In this document: positions 1 through 6,493 of the stretch, in pieces | How the letters are laid out: each line of letters starts with the position of its first letter | Numbering within the stretch: position 1 is the first letter of the stretch | Assembly (NCBI GenBank): GCA_021604725.1 | Contig: BQJN01000051.1 | Coordinates: 1 to 33,051, forward strand | Length of the DNA stretch: 33,051 nucleotides | Direction: 5' to 3' | From: Lysobacteraceae bacterium | Lineage (GTDB): Bacteria; Pseudomonadota; Gammaproteobacteria; Xanthomonadales; BQJN01 | The notes under the pieces: generated by a model | Database searches by the model: none | What the model was told of the DNA's origin: nothing | What the model saw: the letters and a program-made list of their open reading frames with translations, nothing else | Translations under genes and position numbers: made by a program

Positions 1-22
1 TAGGTCTTTTGACGCGCTCGCC

Positions 23-42
23 CTGGCACACGGAAGTGCCAG
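23..42 (+). terminator. Hairpin, possible terminator of an upstream gene
   Basis: A perfect 7-bp stem (CTGGCAC / GTGCCAG) with a 6-nt loop is followed by CATTTTCC, a short T-rich run. It probably ends a plus-strand gene lying before the window. The T tract is poor, so this is tentative. Confidence 0.4.
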
Positions 43-67
43 CATTTTCCAACTTGTTGAAAATGAA

Positions 68-97
68 GGGTTTCAATGACCGCGCTCCTTGAAACCC
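68..97 (-). terminator. Hairpin, probable terminator of bfd
   Basis: A perfect 9-bp inverted repeat (GGGTTTCAA / TTGAAACCC) with a 12-nt loop lies about 50 bp past the stop of the minus-strand ferredoxin gene. Read on the minus strand it is followed by TTCATTTTC. A second, weaker hairpin sits next to it at about 45-64. Confidence 0.45.
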
Positions 98-147
98 GTG
101 TCCGCGTTGGCCATGGATGGCTAATCGTGGACGACCTCTAGTTATAG

Positions 148-351
148 TTAAGCGACGGCCACGTCCGATCCGAGCACGTCCAACCCCAGTGGACGGCGTT
201 CTGCCAAAATCTCTGTAGCCATTTCTGCGCACTGCCCGCAGGACGATGAACAGCCTGTTCGAAAGCGCAACTCACCAAGCGTTTCAACGCCTTCGGCGGC
301 GGCCTGTCGAATGGTGCGATCTGTAACGGCGTGACAAATACAAACGTACAT
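148..351 (-). CDS. bfd: Bacterioferritin-associated ferredoxin (Bfd-like, [2Fe-2S])
   Basis: This 67-aa protein starts MYVCICHAVTDRTI and carries the Bfd-type [2Fe-2S] ligand pattern: CxC near the N-terminus (residues 4 and 6) and a second pair in CSSSCGQC. Bfd family members deliver electrons to bacterioferritin and so release stored iron during starvation. The frame stays open to an ATG at 387, but family members normally begin at MYVC, so I start at 351; neither ATG has a convincing ribosome binding site. The gene is divergent from the TonB-dependent receptor and shares with it a region containing strong Fur-box-like sequence, which fits iron repression of both. No bacterioferritin gene is in the window, so the partner is inferred. 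Confidence 0.87.
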   Translation of the reverse strand: MYVCICHAVTDRTIRQAAAEGVETLGELRFRTGCSSSCGQCAEMATEILAERRPLGLDVLGSDVAVA

Positions 352-382
352 GGCGAAACGGGCAAAGTTGATGACAACAACC

Positions 383-414
383 CTCATTCTAAGTACGAAT
401 GAGAATGATTGTCA
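383..414. promoter_or_regulatory. Fur box (overlapping operators) between bfd and the receptor
   Basis: The 15-mer at 400-414 matches the 7-1-7 Fur consensus TGATAATnATTATCA at 13 of 14 defined positions (TGAGAATGATTGTCA). Just upstream and overlapping it is the inverted repeat CTCATTC (383-389) / GAATGAG (397-403), giving an extended Fur target. It lies between divergent iron-related genes, as expected for a bidirectional iron-responsive operator. Confidence 0.8.
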
Positions 415-461
415 ACAACATTCAAGCTTTTTGATGCAAATCAACATTCGCGGTTGCAAAT

Positions 462-480
462 ACGAATGATTCGCAATAAC
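462..480. promoter_or_regulatory. Second, weaker Fur-like box
   Basis: This site shares the nonamer TACGAATGA with the strong box and matches the 19-bp Fur consensus at roughly 11 positions. It is about 70 bp before the receptor start, where a promoter should lie. A TTGCAA hexamer at 454-459 could be a -35 element, but no good -10 follows, so the promoter itself is not assigned. Confidence 0.45.
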
Positions 481-549
481 CTTCGTGTTATCGGGTCTTG
501 CTGACCCCTATTTCTTGCCTAGCAACCGATTTAATAAGGAATTGCCAAC

Positions 550-2847
550 GTGTCGTACCGTAAGCTGACAGCTGCCGTCCTGGCTTCTCTGTCCTGCACT
601 ACCTTCGCCGCCGATGATATTGATGCCCCAACAGTGGCCAATGCGCAGATCAACAGCTTCATCGCCTTGCCCTTCTACCTCGACCCGGTGACCATTATTG
701 GTGACCCCGAGAAGCTGCAACAGGTCACCGGTGCTGCTTACCTGATCACTGACGAAGACTTGCAACGGTTTGAGTTCAGTGATGTCAATCGCGCACTGCG
801 TCAGGTGCCTGGTGTCTCTCTACAAATTGAGGACGGCTATGCGCTGAGGCCCAATATTTCGATTCGAGGCACGGCATCAGAGCGAAGCTCGCGAATTACG
901 CTGCTGGAAGACAACGTCCTGATCGCACCGGCGCCGTATTCAGCCCCTTCGGCCTACTACTTCCCGACATTTGGACGCATGAATGGCGTTGAGGTTCTGA
1001 AAGGGCCATCAGCCATAACCCAAGGCCCTTACACGGTGGGCGGTGCCATCAACTTCCTGTCGACACCGATTCCAAGCGACCGTGCCGGCATGTTGCTAAC
1101 GGAGTTTGGCAGCAACGACACTATCCGAGTGCATGGCTGGTACGGCGAAGATGACGGTCAGTTTGGCTGGCTGGCTGAAACGCACCAATGGCGTTCTGAC
1201 GGCTATCAAACCATCGACAACTCGAACTCCGCAACCGGCCTGAGCAAAGAGGACTGGATGGTCAAGTTGCGCTTCGGCTCCGACCCCAACAGCAACACGC
1301 AACACCAGTTCAACCTGAAATTGCAGTACGCCGCGGAGGATTCAGAGCAAAGCTATCTTGGATTGACAGATAGCGACCTTAACGCCAGCCCGTACCGACG
1401 TTATAGCGCTTCCCAGCTCGACAACATCAGTACTGAGCACAACCAGGTCATCGCGCGCTACGCAGTCGAGTTCTCCAATGAGCTGCGCCTGTCGGCCACC
1501 GCCTATCACAACGATCACAAACGCAACTGGTTCAAAACCGAAGGTATCGACGTCGATGGCAGCAGCGATGCCGGCTCGTTTAGCCGCACGTCGTGGTTCA
1601 ACGTGATCCAGGCAGTCAACCTCGGCGAGTCCTTGGGTGGTCTCAATCCGGCCGAATGGCAGGCCATCCTGGATGGCGGCGACACCCTGCCCGGCAGTAT
1701 CCAGGTCCGAGCCAACAATCGAAGCTATTTGTCGCAAGGCATTCAACTTGGCTTCGACAAGCCCCTGGGCAACGACAACGTTCGACACCTGCTGACCGGC
1801 GGCATTCGTTTTCATCAAGACGAGGAAGACCGATTGCAGCGTAACTCGACCTACCACATGCAAAGCGGAACGCTGGTTCTCGATGACATCGGCCTCAACG
1901 GCAACGCCGGCAACCGCCTGCAAGAAGCAGACGCTATTGCCGTTTGGCTGCACGACACCATCACCTTTGGCGACTGGACCCTGACCCCTGGTCTGCGCTA
2001 CGAGACCATGGACCAGAAACGCACCCGTTGGGAGATTCGACCCGGCCAGACTGACGACCCATCATCTCGCGCCGCCGACAACCTCCGAGATACACGTGAA
2101 AACGACACCGATGTGTTGATTCCCGGGTTCGGCGCGCTGTACCAGGTCAACCAGCAATGGAGCGTGTTGGGCGGTGTACACAAGGGATTTACTGCACCGA
2201 CCAACTCGCCGGGCGTGCGGGAAGAGGAAAGCATTAACTACGAAGCCGGATTCCGCTTCCGCGGTGACCGCATCAGTAGCGACGTCATTGGTTTTTATAC
2301 CGACTACGACAACCTTCTCGGTGTCTGCACCAACTCTTCGGGCGGCGACTGCGAGATCGGTGACGCCTTCAATGGGGACGCGGCGTCCATCCTTGGCCTT
2401 GAGGTGCTGTTTGCGACTGACATGTCGAGCAGCGGCCACTACGCCATGCCCCTGCAAATCAGCTATACCTACATGGACGCCAGCTTTGATTCGGACATCG
2501 CTGATACCGATTTCTTTGGCACCGTATCCAAAGGTGACCCACTGCCCTATGTACCGGACCACCAACTGTACGCCATGGCAGGCTGGGAAGGGCAACAGTT
2601 CAGCTCGTACCTAAGCGGCACCTACACCGACGCGGTCTGCGTGAAGGCCAGCTGTGGACCATTTGAGCAAACTGACTCAAGCGTAGTGTTTGATCTTGCC
2701 GCCCATTATCAACTGACCCCCCGTGTCAACGTTTACGGCCTGATCGACAACATATTCGATGCTACCGACATCGCCGGTCGCCACCCCTATGGAGCGCGCC
2801 CAAACAAAGATCGAACCTATACGCTGGGTCTCCGCGTCGACCTGTAA
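550..2847 (+). CDS. TonB-dependent outer-membrane receptor, FecA-like
   Basis: This 765-aa outer-membrane siderophore receptor has a signal peptide (residues 1-20, cut near TTFA/ADD), a TonB-box-like stretch (DPVTIIG, about 46-52), a plug domain (about 55-175, with RPNISIRGT, ITLLEDNVLIAPAPYS and GPSAITQGPYTVGGAINF) and a beta-barrel to the end. The plug signatures resemble the ferric dicitrate (FecA, COG4772) group. There is no N-terminal signalling (STN) domain and no fecI/fecR nearby, so it probably does not signal to a sigma factor. The start is GTG, with AAGGA at 536-540 nine bases upstream. Transport is TonB/ExbBD-dependent; those genes are not here. The protein ends in RVDL, whereas outer-membrane barrels usually end in an aromatic residue. 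The substrate is inferred only from family resemblance. Fur boxes upstream indicate iron repression. Confidence 0.92.
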   Translation: MSYRKLTAAVLASLSCTTFAADDIDAPTVANAQINSFIALPFYLDPVTIIGDPEKLQQVTGAAYLITDEDLQRFEFSDVNRALRQVPGVSLQIEDGYALRPNISIRGTASERSSRITLLEDNVLIAPAPYSAPSAYYFPTFGRMNGVEVLKGPSAITQGPYTVGGAINFLSTPIPSDRAGMLLTEFGSNDTIRVHGWYGEDDGQFGWLAETHQWRSDGYQTIDNSNSATGLSKEDWMVKLRFGSDPNSNTQHQFNLKLQYAAEDSEQSYLGLTDSDLNASPYRRYSASQLDNISTEHNQVIARYAVEFSNELRLSATAYHNDHKRNWFKTEGIDVDGSSDAGSFSRTSWFNVIQAVNLGESLGGLNPAEWQAILDGGDTLPGSIQVRANNRSYLSQGIQLGFDKPLGNDNVRHLLTGGIRFHQDEEDRLQRNSTYHMQSGTLVLDDIGLNGNAGNRLQEADAIAVWLHDTITFGDWTLTPGLRYETMDQKRTRWEIRPGQTDDPSSRAADNLRDTRENDTDVLIPGFGALYQVNQQWSVLGGVHKGFTAPTNSPGVREEESINYEAGFRFRGDRISSDVIGFYTDYDNLLGVCTNSSGGDCEIGDAFNGDAASILGLEVLFATDMSSSGHYAMPLQISYTYMDASFDSDIADTDFFGTVSKGDPLPYVPDHQLYAMAGWEGQQFSSYLSGTYTDAVCVKASCGPFEQTDSSVVFDLAAHYQLTPRVNVYGLIDNIFDATDIAGRHPYGARPNKDRTYTLGLRVDL

Positions 2848-2863
2848 GAAACTCGACTATAGC

Positions 2864-2895
2864 GACAAGCACCGTCGACTTTGGCGGTGCTTGTC
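2864..2895 (+). terminator. Hairpin terminator after the receptor
   Basis: A perfect 11-bp stem (GACAAGCACCG / CGGTGCTTGTC) with a 10-nt loop begins 17 bp after the receptor stop. The stem is strong but the following sequence (CATTTGATG) has only a short T run. Confidence 0.65.
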
Positions 2896-2980
2896 CATTT
2901 GATGCAGCTGCAAAATCGCGACAACGCGCCCTCACCCCTCCCTGGTTCTCACTGAAATACCGCGCATCACTTGAGATATA

Positions 2981-3183
2981 CTAGCCGCCATTATTCATGG
3001 AGGTTCGCTGGCAGGGCGAATCCGGCTAAGCAGGTTGATCGCTCAAGATGCAACGCCAGATCCGTCCCGGCATTGAAAAGGCCATGGTGGTCATTTCCGG
3101 CATGCTCATAATTGTTCTCAAGCCTATGTTTTTAGTGAAGTGTCTGGCGATGGGTGGCCGCCTTCATGAATAATGCAGGCTAG
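2981..3183. repeat. Inverted-repeat-bounded 203-bp element (MITE-like or structured RNA)
   Basis: The 23 bases at 2981-3003 (CTAGCC..CATTATTCATG..AGG) and the reverse complement of 3161-3183 agree at 20 of 23 positions, including an uninterrupted 11-bp arm (2989-2999 with 3165-3175). Both ends carry CTAG. Inside is a second nested pairing, CGCCAGA (3054-3060) with TCTGGCG (3143-3149), so the whole could fold as one long-range stem. The element holds a 41-codon frame (3048-3173). No other copy is in the window. It is either a miniature mobile element or an RNA-level structure; sequence alone does not decide. Confidence 0.55.
3048..3173 (+). CDS. Possible 41-aa membrane peptide inside the inverted-repeat element
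   Basis: An ATG-to-TAA frame encodes 41 residues: a basic N-terminus (MQRQIRPGIEK), a hydrophobic stretch of about 20 residues (AMVVISGMLIIVLKPMFLV) that could span a membrane, and a short tail (GGRLHE). The stop codon lies inside the right arm of the inverted repeat. No convincing ribosome binding site precedes the ATG. I recognise no family. Small hydrophobic frames arise by chance, so this is speculative; its full containment within the element is the main reason to record it. Confidence 0.25.
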   Translation: MQRQIRPGIEKAMVVISGMLIIVLKPMFLVKCLAMGGRLHE

Positions 3184-3209
3184 GAAAGCTTTTGGGGAGC
3201 AGTTGATTG

Positions 3210-3305
3210 ATGAGGGGCATCGACCAGGCAAACTATGACCGTGAGGTCAGACCCGCGCAGACTGCGCTTCGACCGGTGGCGCGCCCCGGTTCGGTGCAGC
3301 AATGA
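3210..3305 (+). CDS. Possible 31-aa leader frame coupled to the sulfotransferase
   Basis: An ATG frame of 31 codons (MRGIDQANYDREVRP...) ends in a TGA that overlaps the ATG of the next gene in an ATGA arrangement. GGGGAG at 3194-3199 lies about 10 bases before its ATG and is the only good ribosome binding site in this region; the sulfotransferase has none. Translational coupling through this leader would explain how the downstream gene is translated. No family is recognised; it could also be the remnant of a gene cut by the adjacent inverted-repeat element. Confidence 0.35.
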   Translation: MRGIDQANYDREVRPAQTALRPVARPGSVQQ

Positions 3306-4075
3306 ATCGCCCGGTTTTAATCACAGGCTGTCAACGATCAGGCACCACACTGCTCAGTCTGATGCTCGATTCACACCCCATGATTACGTCAGTCGACGAG
3401 GTCCATTTCAGGCCGCAACACCTGAAACACTACCTGAATGCACCAGAGTTTCACCCCGTAGTCGCATTCAAGCTCCCCGGCTCGGCACACGAGGTAGACG
3501 CCTTCGCGAGGATACCTGGCGGCGCTACGGTGTGGTGCAGTCGCGGTGCCCGAGCAACGGTCGCCTCAATGTTGACCGCAAAAATCGCCACCGGCGACGA
3601 ACAACCGGTAAGCTGGGCCAGGCATCGCTTGGGCGCGCAGCGCGAAATCAACGCCTGTCTGAACGCGCTGAAACAGCAAGGTCGCCCATTGCATCCAGGT
3701 GCGGTTGAAACCCTGCAAGAACTTCAGTCGACTGGAAAGCGAGCTGCCGGGCGAATGCTCGGTGTCCGGGCCGCGTGTTGGTGTTGGCTATTGAAAATGC
3801 GCATGCTTCGTCGATCGAAGAAGCTGGGACTTGCTGTGCATGAAGTCAAATACGAGACGCTAACCTCAGATCCTGAGGGCACCATGCGTGAGCTGATGGT
3901 TCATCTGGCAGTGCCATGGGACCCGGCCGTACTTCAACATCATCAATCACACCGCGGCCAGGTCACAGGTGGCACCATCGCCGATCGTGCCATCGATCAA
4001 CGATCAGTCGAACGCTGGCGTTCAGTGCTCGACGAAAATGAGTTGTCGATGGTGCACTCACTCATTGGGCAATAA
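3302..4075 (+). CDS. Sulfotransferase family protein
   Basis: This 257-aa protein begins with the PAPS-binding P-loop of sulfotransferases (ITGCQRSGTTLLSLMLDSHP, residues 7-26). A likely 3'-phosphate-binding element follows (SRGARATVASML, near residue 80), and a C-terminal part (VKYETLTSDPEGTMREL) matches the Y-E-x-L-x-x-D-P pattern common in this family. Members move sulfate from PAPS to carbohydrates, lipids or peptides; the substrate cannot be read from the sequence. At 257 aa it is at the short end for the family. There is no ribosome binding site of its own, and its ATG overlaps the stop of a 31-codon frame. It converges on crcB. Confidence 0.8.
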   Translation: MNRPVLITGCQRSGTTLLSLMLDSHPMITSVDEVHFRPQHLKHYLNAPEFHPVVAFKLPGSAHEVDAFARIPGGATVWCSRGARATVASMLTAKIATGDEQPVSWARHRLGAQREINACLNALKQQGRPLHPGAVETLQELQSTGKRAAGRMLGVRAACWCWLLKMRMLRRSKKLGLAVHEVKYETLTSDPEGTMRELMVHLAVPWDPAVLQHHQSHRGQVTGGTIADRAIDQRSVERWRSVLDENELSMVHSLIGQ

Positions 4076-4090
4076 CAGCCATGTGCCAAG

Positions 4091-4121
4091 GTGAGCTCGC
4101 AAGATCCAAGCCGTAGCTCAC
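4091..4121. terminator. Stem-loop between convergent genes
   Basis: A 7-bp perfect stem (GTGAGCT / AGCTCAC) with a 17-nt loop sits between the stop codons of the convergent sulfotransferase and crcB genes. It could act on either strand. The loop is large and there is no T tract. Confidence 0.3.
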
Positions 4122-4123
4122 GG

Positions 4124-4528
4124 TTAGGTCGCTCTGGCGGCGACCAGCCAATAACCCAGAAAGGCCATGAGCAGACCCAACACGTTTTGCAACACGACAT
4201 TGACAATGGCCAGGGACCATTCGCCATTTCTTGCCAGCTCCAGCGACTCCATGGCAAATGTTGAAAACGTCGTAAAGCCGCCCAGCAGACCGACCGCAAG
4301 CAATAGCCTGAGCTCGGGCGATAACCAGCCACGAACCATCGCCGCCGCGAATACTACGCCGATTAGCAAACACCCAAGTGCATTGACCAATACTGTGGCC
4401 CATGGAAATACCGTGGTTCCAGACCACAACCCAAGTTTGACCGATACGATGTAGCGAGCGACCGATCCGACTGCGCCACCTGCCGCGACCATTAACAGTT
4501 GCATTGCATTCATCGGCCCATGATACAT
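4124..4528 (-). CDS. crcB: Fluoride channel CrcB/Fluc
   Basis: A small four-helix inner-membrane protein (134 aa) with Fluc/CrcB signatures: GGAVGSVARY (about 17-26), a polar VNALGC in helix 2, and GGFTTFSTF (about 84-92), the phenylalanine/threonine stretch lining the fluoride pore. Family members work as dual-topology dimers that let fluoride leave the cell. The ATG at 4528 has AAGGG very close upstream; ATGs at 4513 (MNAMQ) and 4504 are alternatives and fit the usual length slightly better. No crcB fluoride riboswitch fits, because the divergent RDD gene begins within about 20-60 bp. Confidence 0.92.
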   Translation of the reverse strand: MYHGPMNAMQLLMVAAGGAVGSVARYIVSVKLGLWSGTTVFPWATVLVNALGCLLIGVVFAAAMVRGWLSPELRLLLAVGLLGGFTTFSTFAMESLELARNGEWSLAIVNVVLQNVLGLLMAFLGYWLVAARAT

Positions 4529-4544
4529 TCACCCTTACTTGTTG

Positions 4545-5000
4545 ATGGCAAACAGATCAAACATGGGGCCACCAGATAGCAAACAAATAGTAGGCTTGGG
4601 TTACCGATTCGGAGCCGGTCTGGTCGACCTCATCATCTTCTGTGGCGCGTGCGGGCTACTGCAGCTGACGCTGTTCAATCATCCACACCCAGAACCCTCT
4701 GCGGTTCGAGCCCTGGCCTTGCTTCCAATGTTGATATGGCCCCTATGCTGGTGGGCATTCGGCCGAGGACCTGGTGGGTGGATGATGTCGTCCAGGCTAG
4801 TGAACGCAGACGGCAGTAGGCTTGGCCTGTTTCGGGCGCTATGGCGGTTCGTCGCAATGTGGCTAACGCTACTGCCTCTTGGGCTCGGATTCTGGTCCGG
4901 AGCCTGGAACAAGCAGGGTCGCACATGGTACGACCGCTTGTCGCGAACTCGAGTGACAGGTGACGAGTCATTTCTGCCACCCGGCGAAGTCAAGTTCTAA
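4545..5000 (+). CDS. RDD family membrane protein
   Basis: About 151 aa with the RDD pattern: Arg and Asp in the first helix (YRFGAGLVDLIIF), a central hydrophobic segment, and a second Arg in FRALWRFVAMW followed by YDRLSRTRV. There are about three transmembrane helices. The function of RDD proteins is mostly unknown; some are proposed to act in ion or osmolyte transport. The frame is open from a TTG at 4539; ATG at 4545 is taken, and ATG at 4563 (MGPPDS) is possible. No start has a good ribosome binding site. The gene is divergent from crcB with almost no spacer, so the two promoters must overlap or lie inside the coding ends. Confidence 0.82.
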   Translation: MANRSNMGPPDSKQIVGLGYRFGAGLVDLIIFCGACGLLQLTLFNHPHPEPSAVRALALLPMLIWPLCWWAFGRGPGGWMMSSRLVNADGSRLGLFRALWRFVAMWLTLLPLGLGFWSGAWNKQGRTWYDRLSRTRVTGDESFLPPGEVKF

Positions 5001-5046
5001 CAGGCGGTCGAACTTCTACTCAAGCGGCAGAATACGTCGCCAAAAG

Positions 5047-5976
5047 CTAATAACGCGGCACGCTCGGGTCAACATGCTGTGACCAGGCATCAATACCGCC
5101 AGTCACGTTGTAGACGTTGGTAAAGCCTTGTTGGCGATAGTGCTCGGCAGCGCCCTGGCTGGACTGGCCGTGATGACAGATGAATGCCACTGGCGTTTCC
5201 GGGTCCATCGCGTTTAGACGGGCCAGGTCGTCGCGGTCCATGACGAAGTCTGCCACCGCCAGAGGCGCTTTTTCGCGGTCCTGTGGTGGTCGTACATCGA
5301 CGATCTTTGGCGCTGTTCCCTGGTCGATCAAGGTCTTCAAGTCAGTAACACTCAGTTCCATCACTGGCGCAGGCGCGTTCGGGTTCTGGATATCCAGCCC
5401 GCTTCGATCCAGTTCTTCCACCCAATCGATGACAATGCCATTGGCACGTTGTGCCGTATTCAAGTCCATGTGCAACTTGATGCCATTGCTCTCCGCCACG
5501 ATCTCATGGCCGCTGGCCGGCTTGAGGTAAAACTGGTTTTGCCAACTGCCGTCAATCGCGAAATGCAAGGCAGAGCTCGGATCCTGACTCATGCCTTCGG
5601 AAATTGCTGCTGCCGCCGCTTCGGTGATGGTCACTTGCGGCGGTGTTCTATCAGGCGCGTCCAGGCCGAGCATTTCATGCAGCTCACCGGCATTAAACAG
5701 CTCGGAGATAATGTCGCTGCCGCCAATCAATTCCTTGTCGATGTACAGCTGAGGAATGGTCGGCCAGTTACCGTAGGCCTTGATACCCTGTCGAATGGAC
5801 TCATCGTCGAGCACATTGAAGGTTTGGTAGTGACCAAGAAGGTTATCCAGAATGCCTACGGCCTGCGCGGAAAAGCCACACATCGGAGCTTTCGGCGAGC
5901 CCTTCATGAACAACACAACACGGTTGTCTTCGAGCATTTGATCAATGCGTTGGCGGGTGCTGTCATCAAGGTTCAT
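5047..5976 (-). CDS. CGFS monothiol glutaredoxin fused to A-type-like and rhodanese domains
   Basis: A 309-aa three-domain protein. Residues 1-107 are a Grx4-type glutaredoxin with active site C33-G-F-S, K25 and WPTIPQLY (glutathione/[2Fe-2S] binding). Residues about 112-205 resemble HesB/IscA A-type Fe-S carriers, including DWVEELDRSGLDIQNPNAP, but lack the cysteines that follow this point in IscA. Residues about 207-309 are a rhodanese domain with active-site loop C267-HHGQSS. Cytoplasmic Fe-S cluster trafficking or redox sensing linked to sulfur is the likely role. Fusions of this kind are, to my knowledge, found in Xanthomonadales-type genomes. The loop lacks the arginine of the common CHHGxRS form, so sulfurtransferase activity may differ. 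It converges on the RDD gene. Confidence 0.88.
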   Translation of the reverse strand: MNLDDSTRQRIDQMLEDNRVVLFMKGSPKAPMCGFSAQAVGILDNLLGHYQTFNVLDDESIRQGIKAYGNWPTIPQLYIDKELIGGSDIISELFNAGELHEMLGLDAPDRTPPQVTITEAAAAAISEGMSQDPSSALHFAIDGSWQNQFYLKPASGHEIVAESNGIKLHMDLNTAQRANGIVIDWVEELDRSGLDIQNPNAPAPVMELSVTDLKTLIDQGTAPKIVDVRPPQDREKAPLAVADFVMDRDDLARLNAMDPETPVAFICHHGQSSQGAAEHYRQQGFTNVYNVTGGIDAWSQHVDPSVPRY

Positions 5977-6005
5977 AGGTAGTTCTCAGCTGTCAAACAA
6001 GGAAA

Positions 6006-6023
6006 GGCGGGGATAACCCCGCC
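6006..6023 (-). terminator. Terminator after the small lipoprotein gene
   Basis: A 7-bp GC-rich perfect stem (GGCGGGG / CCCCGCC) with a 4-nt loop is followed on the minus strand by TTTCCTTGTTT. It lies between the minus-strand lipoprotein gene and the glutaredoxin gene and would separate their transcripts. Confidence 0.65.
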
Positions 6024-6042
6024 CGTTCAGTACTAATTTCCC

Positions 6043-6059
6043 TCCGGATCAACTCCGGA
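6043..6059. repeat. Degenerate copy of the CCGGAATGAC-type palindrome
   Basis: TCCGGA-TCAAC-TCCGGA is a shortened relative of the palindrome ATTCCGGA-TCAAG-TCCGGAAT found at 13967, 19280 and elsewhere in the window. It lies just after the small lipoprotein gene. Confidence 0.5.
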
Positions 6060-6075
6060 ACGGTTGGCTGACCGC

Positions 6076-6267
6076 CTAGATTTGCTCAGCACACGACCCT
6101 TGCTTGGGTGCGGGGCGAACATTCTTCGCGGTGCGCGGCACTACGCCTTCATAGCGTATCGCCGAGCCAGGTTTGCAATAGTCGGTGCGGTTCGCCAGTT
6201 CCTGCGGATTATGTGCGCAGGATGACAGCGCTCCAATCGCCATTACTGCTACGATCATGCGGATCAT
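6076..6267 (-). CDS. Small putative lipoprotein, unknown function
   Basis: A 63-aa protein with a lipoprotein signal peptide: a hydrophobic segment MIRMIVAVMAIGA and lipobox LSSC, placing the acylated cysteine at residue 17. The mature part is about 46 aa and basic, with two more cysteines (DYCKPG and GSCAEQ) that could form a disulfide. A good ribosome binding site (GAGGA, 7-base spacing) supports the ATG at 6267. I recognise no family beyond lipoprotein. It is single, ends in a terminator and is divergent from the diguanylate cyclase gene. Confidence 0.72.
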   Translation of the reverse strand: MIRMIVAVMAIGALSSCAHNPQELANRTDYCKPGSAIRYEGVVPRTAKNVRPAPKQGSCAEQI

Positions 6268-6431
6268 CTTTGCTTCCTCGATATGCAGCCTTTAACAGGC
6301 AGTTTCAAGGTACCTGATTGTTCAGCTTCTGACCAATGCCGAAGCGCATGAGTGGTGTGCAGAAATGATCGATACGCTGTTTTTGGCGCCTGCTAGCGTC
6401 AAATGCGCGGCACAAGCTGCCAACCAATCGA

Positions 6432-6459
6432 TGGACACAGTCAAATCAGCTGCTATAGG
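6432..6459 (+). promoter_or_regulatory. Candidate sigma-70 promoter for the diguanylate cyclase
   Basis: TGGACA (6432-6437) and TATAGG (6454-6459) are separated by 16 bp, and the -10 is preceded by TGC as in extended -10 promoters. The predicted transcript would start near 6466, before a GGAG ribosome site (6483-6486) and the GTG at 6494. Confidence 0.45.
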
Positions 6460-6493
6460 ATGGGAGCAATCAACATATGAATGGAGTCGACTG

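Noticed and set aside
1342..1953. 203-aa minus-strand frame inside the receptor gene
   Set aside because: It is fully opposite the TonB-dependent receptor, shows no domain and reads as a frame shadow.
2981..3183. 6S RNA or other standard housekeeping RNA
   Set aside because: The long hairpin outline is suggestive, but none of the conserved bulge or loop sequences of 6S, SRP RNA or tmRNA are present.
3235..3708. 157-aa plus-strand frame overlapping the sulfotransferase
   Set aside because: The Arg/Ser-rich translation is typical of an off-frame reading; the sulfotransferase frame has clear P-loop and 3'-phosphate motifs.
4529..4600. Fluoride riboswitch before crcB
   Set aside because: The space is taken by the divergent RDD gene and the conserved crcB-motif sequence is not visible.
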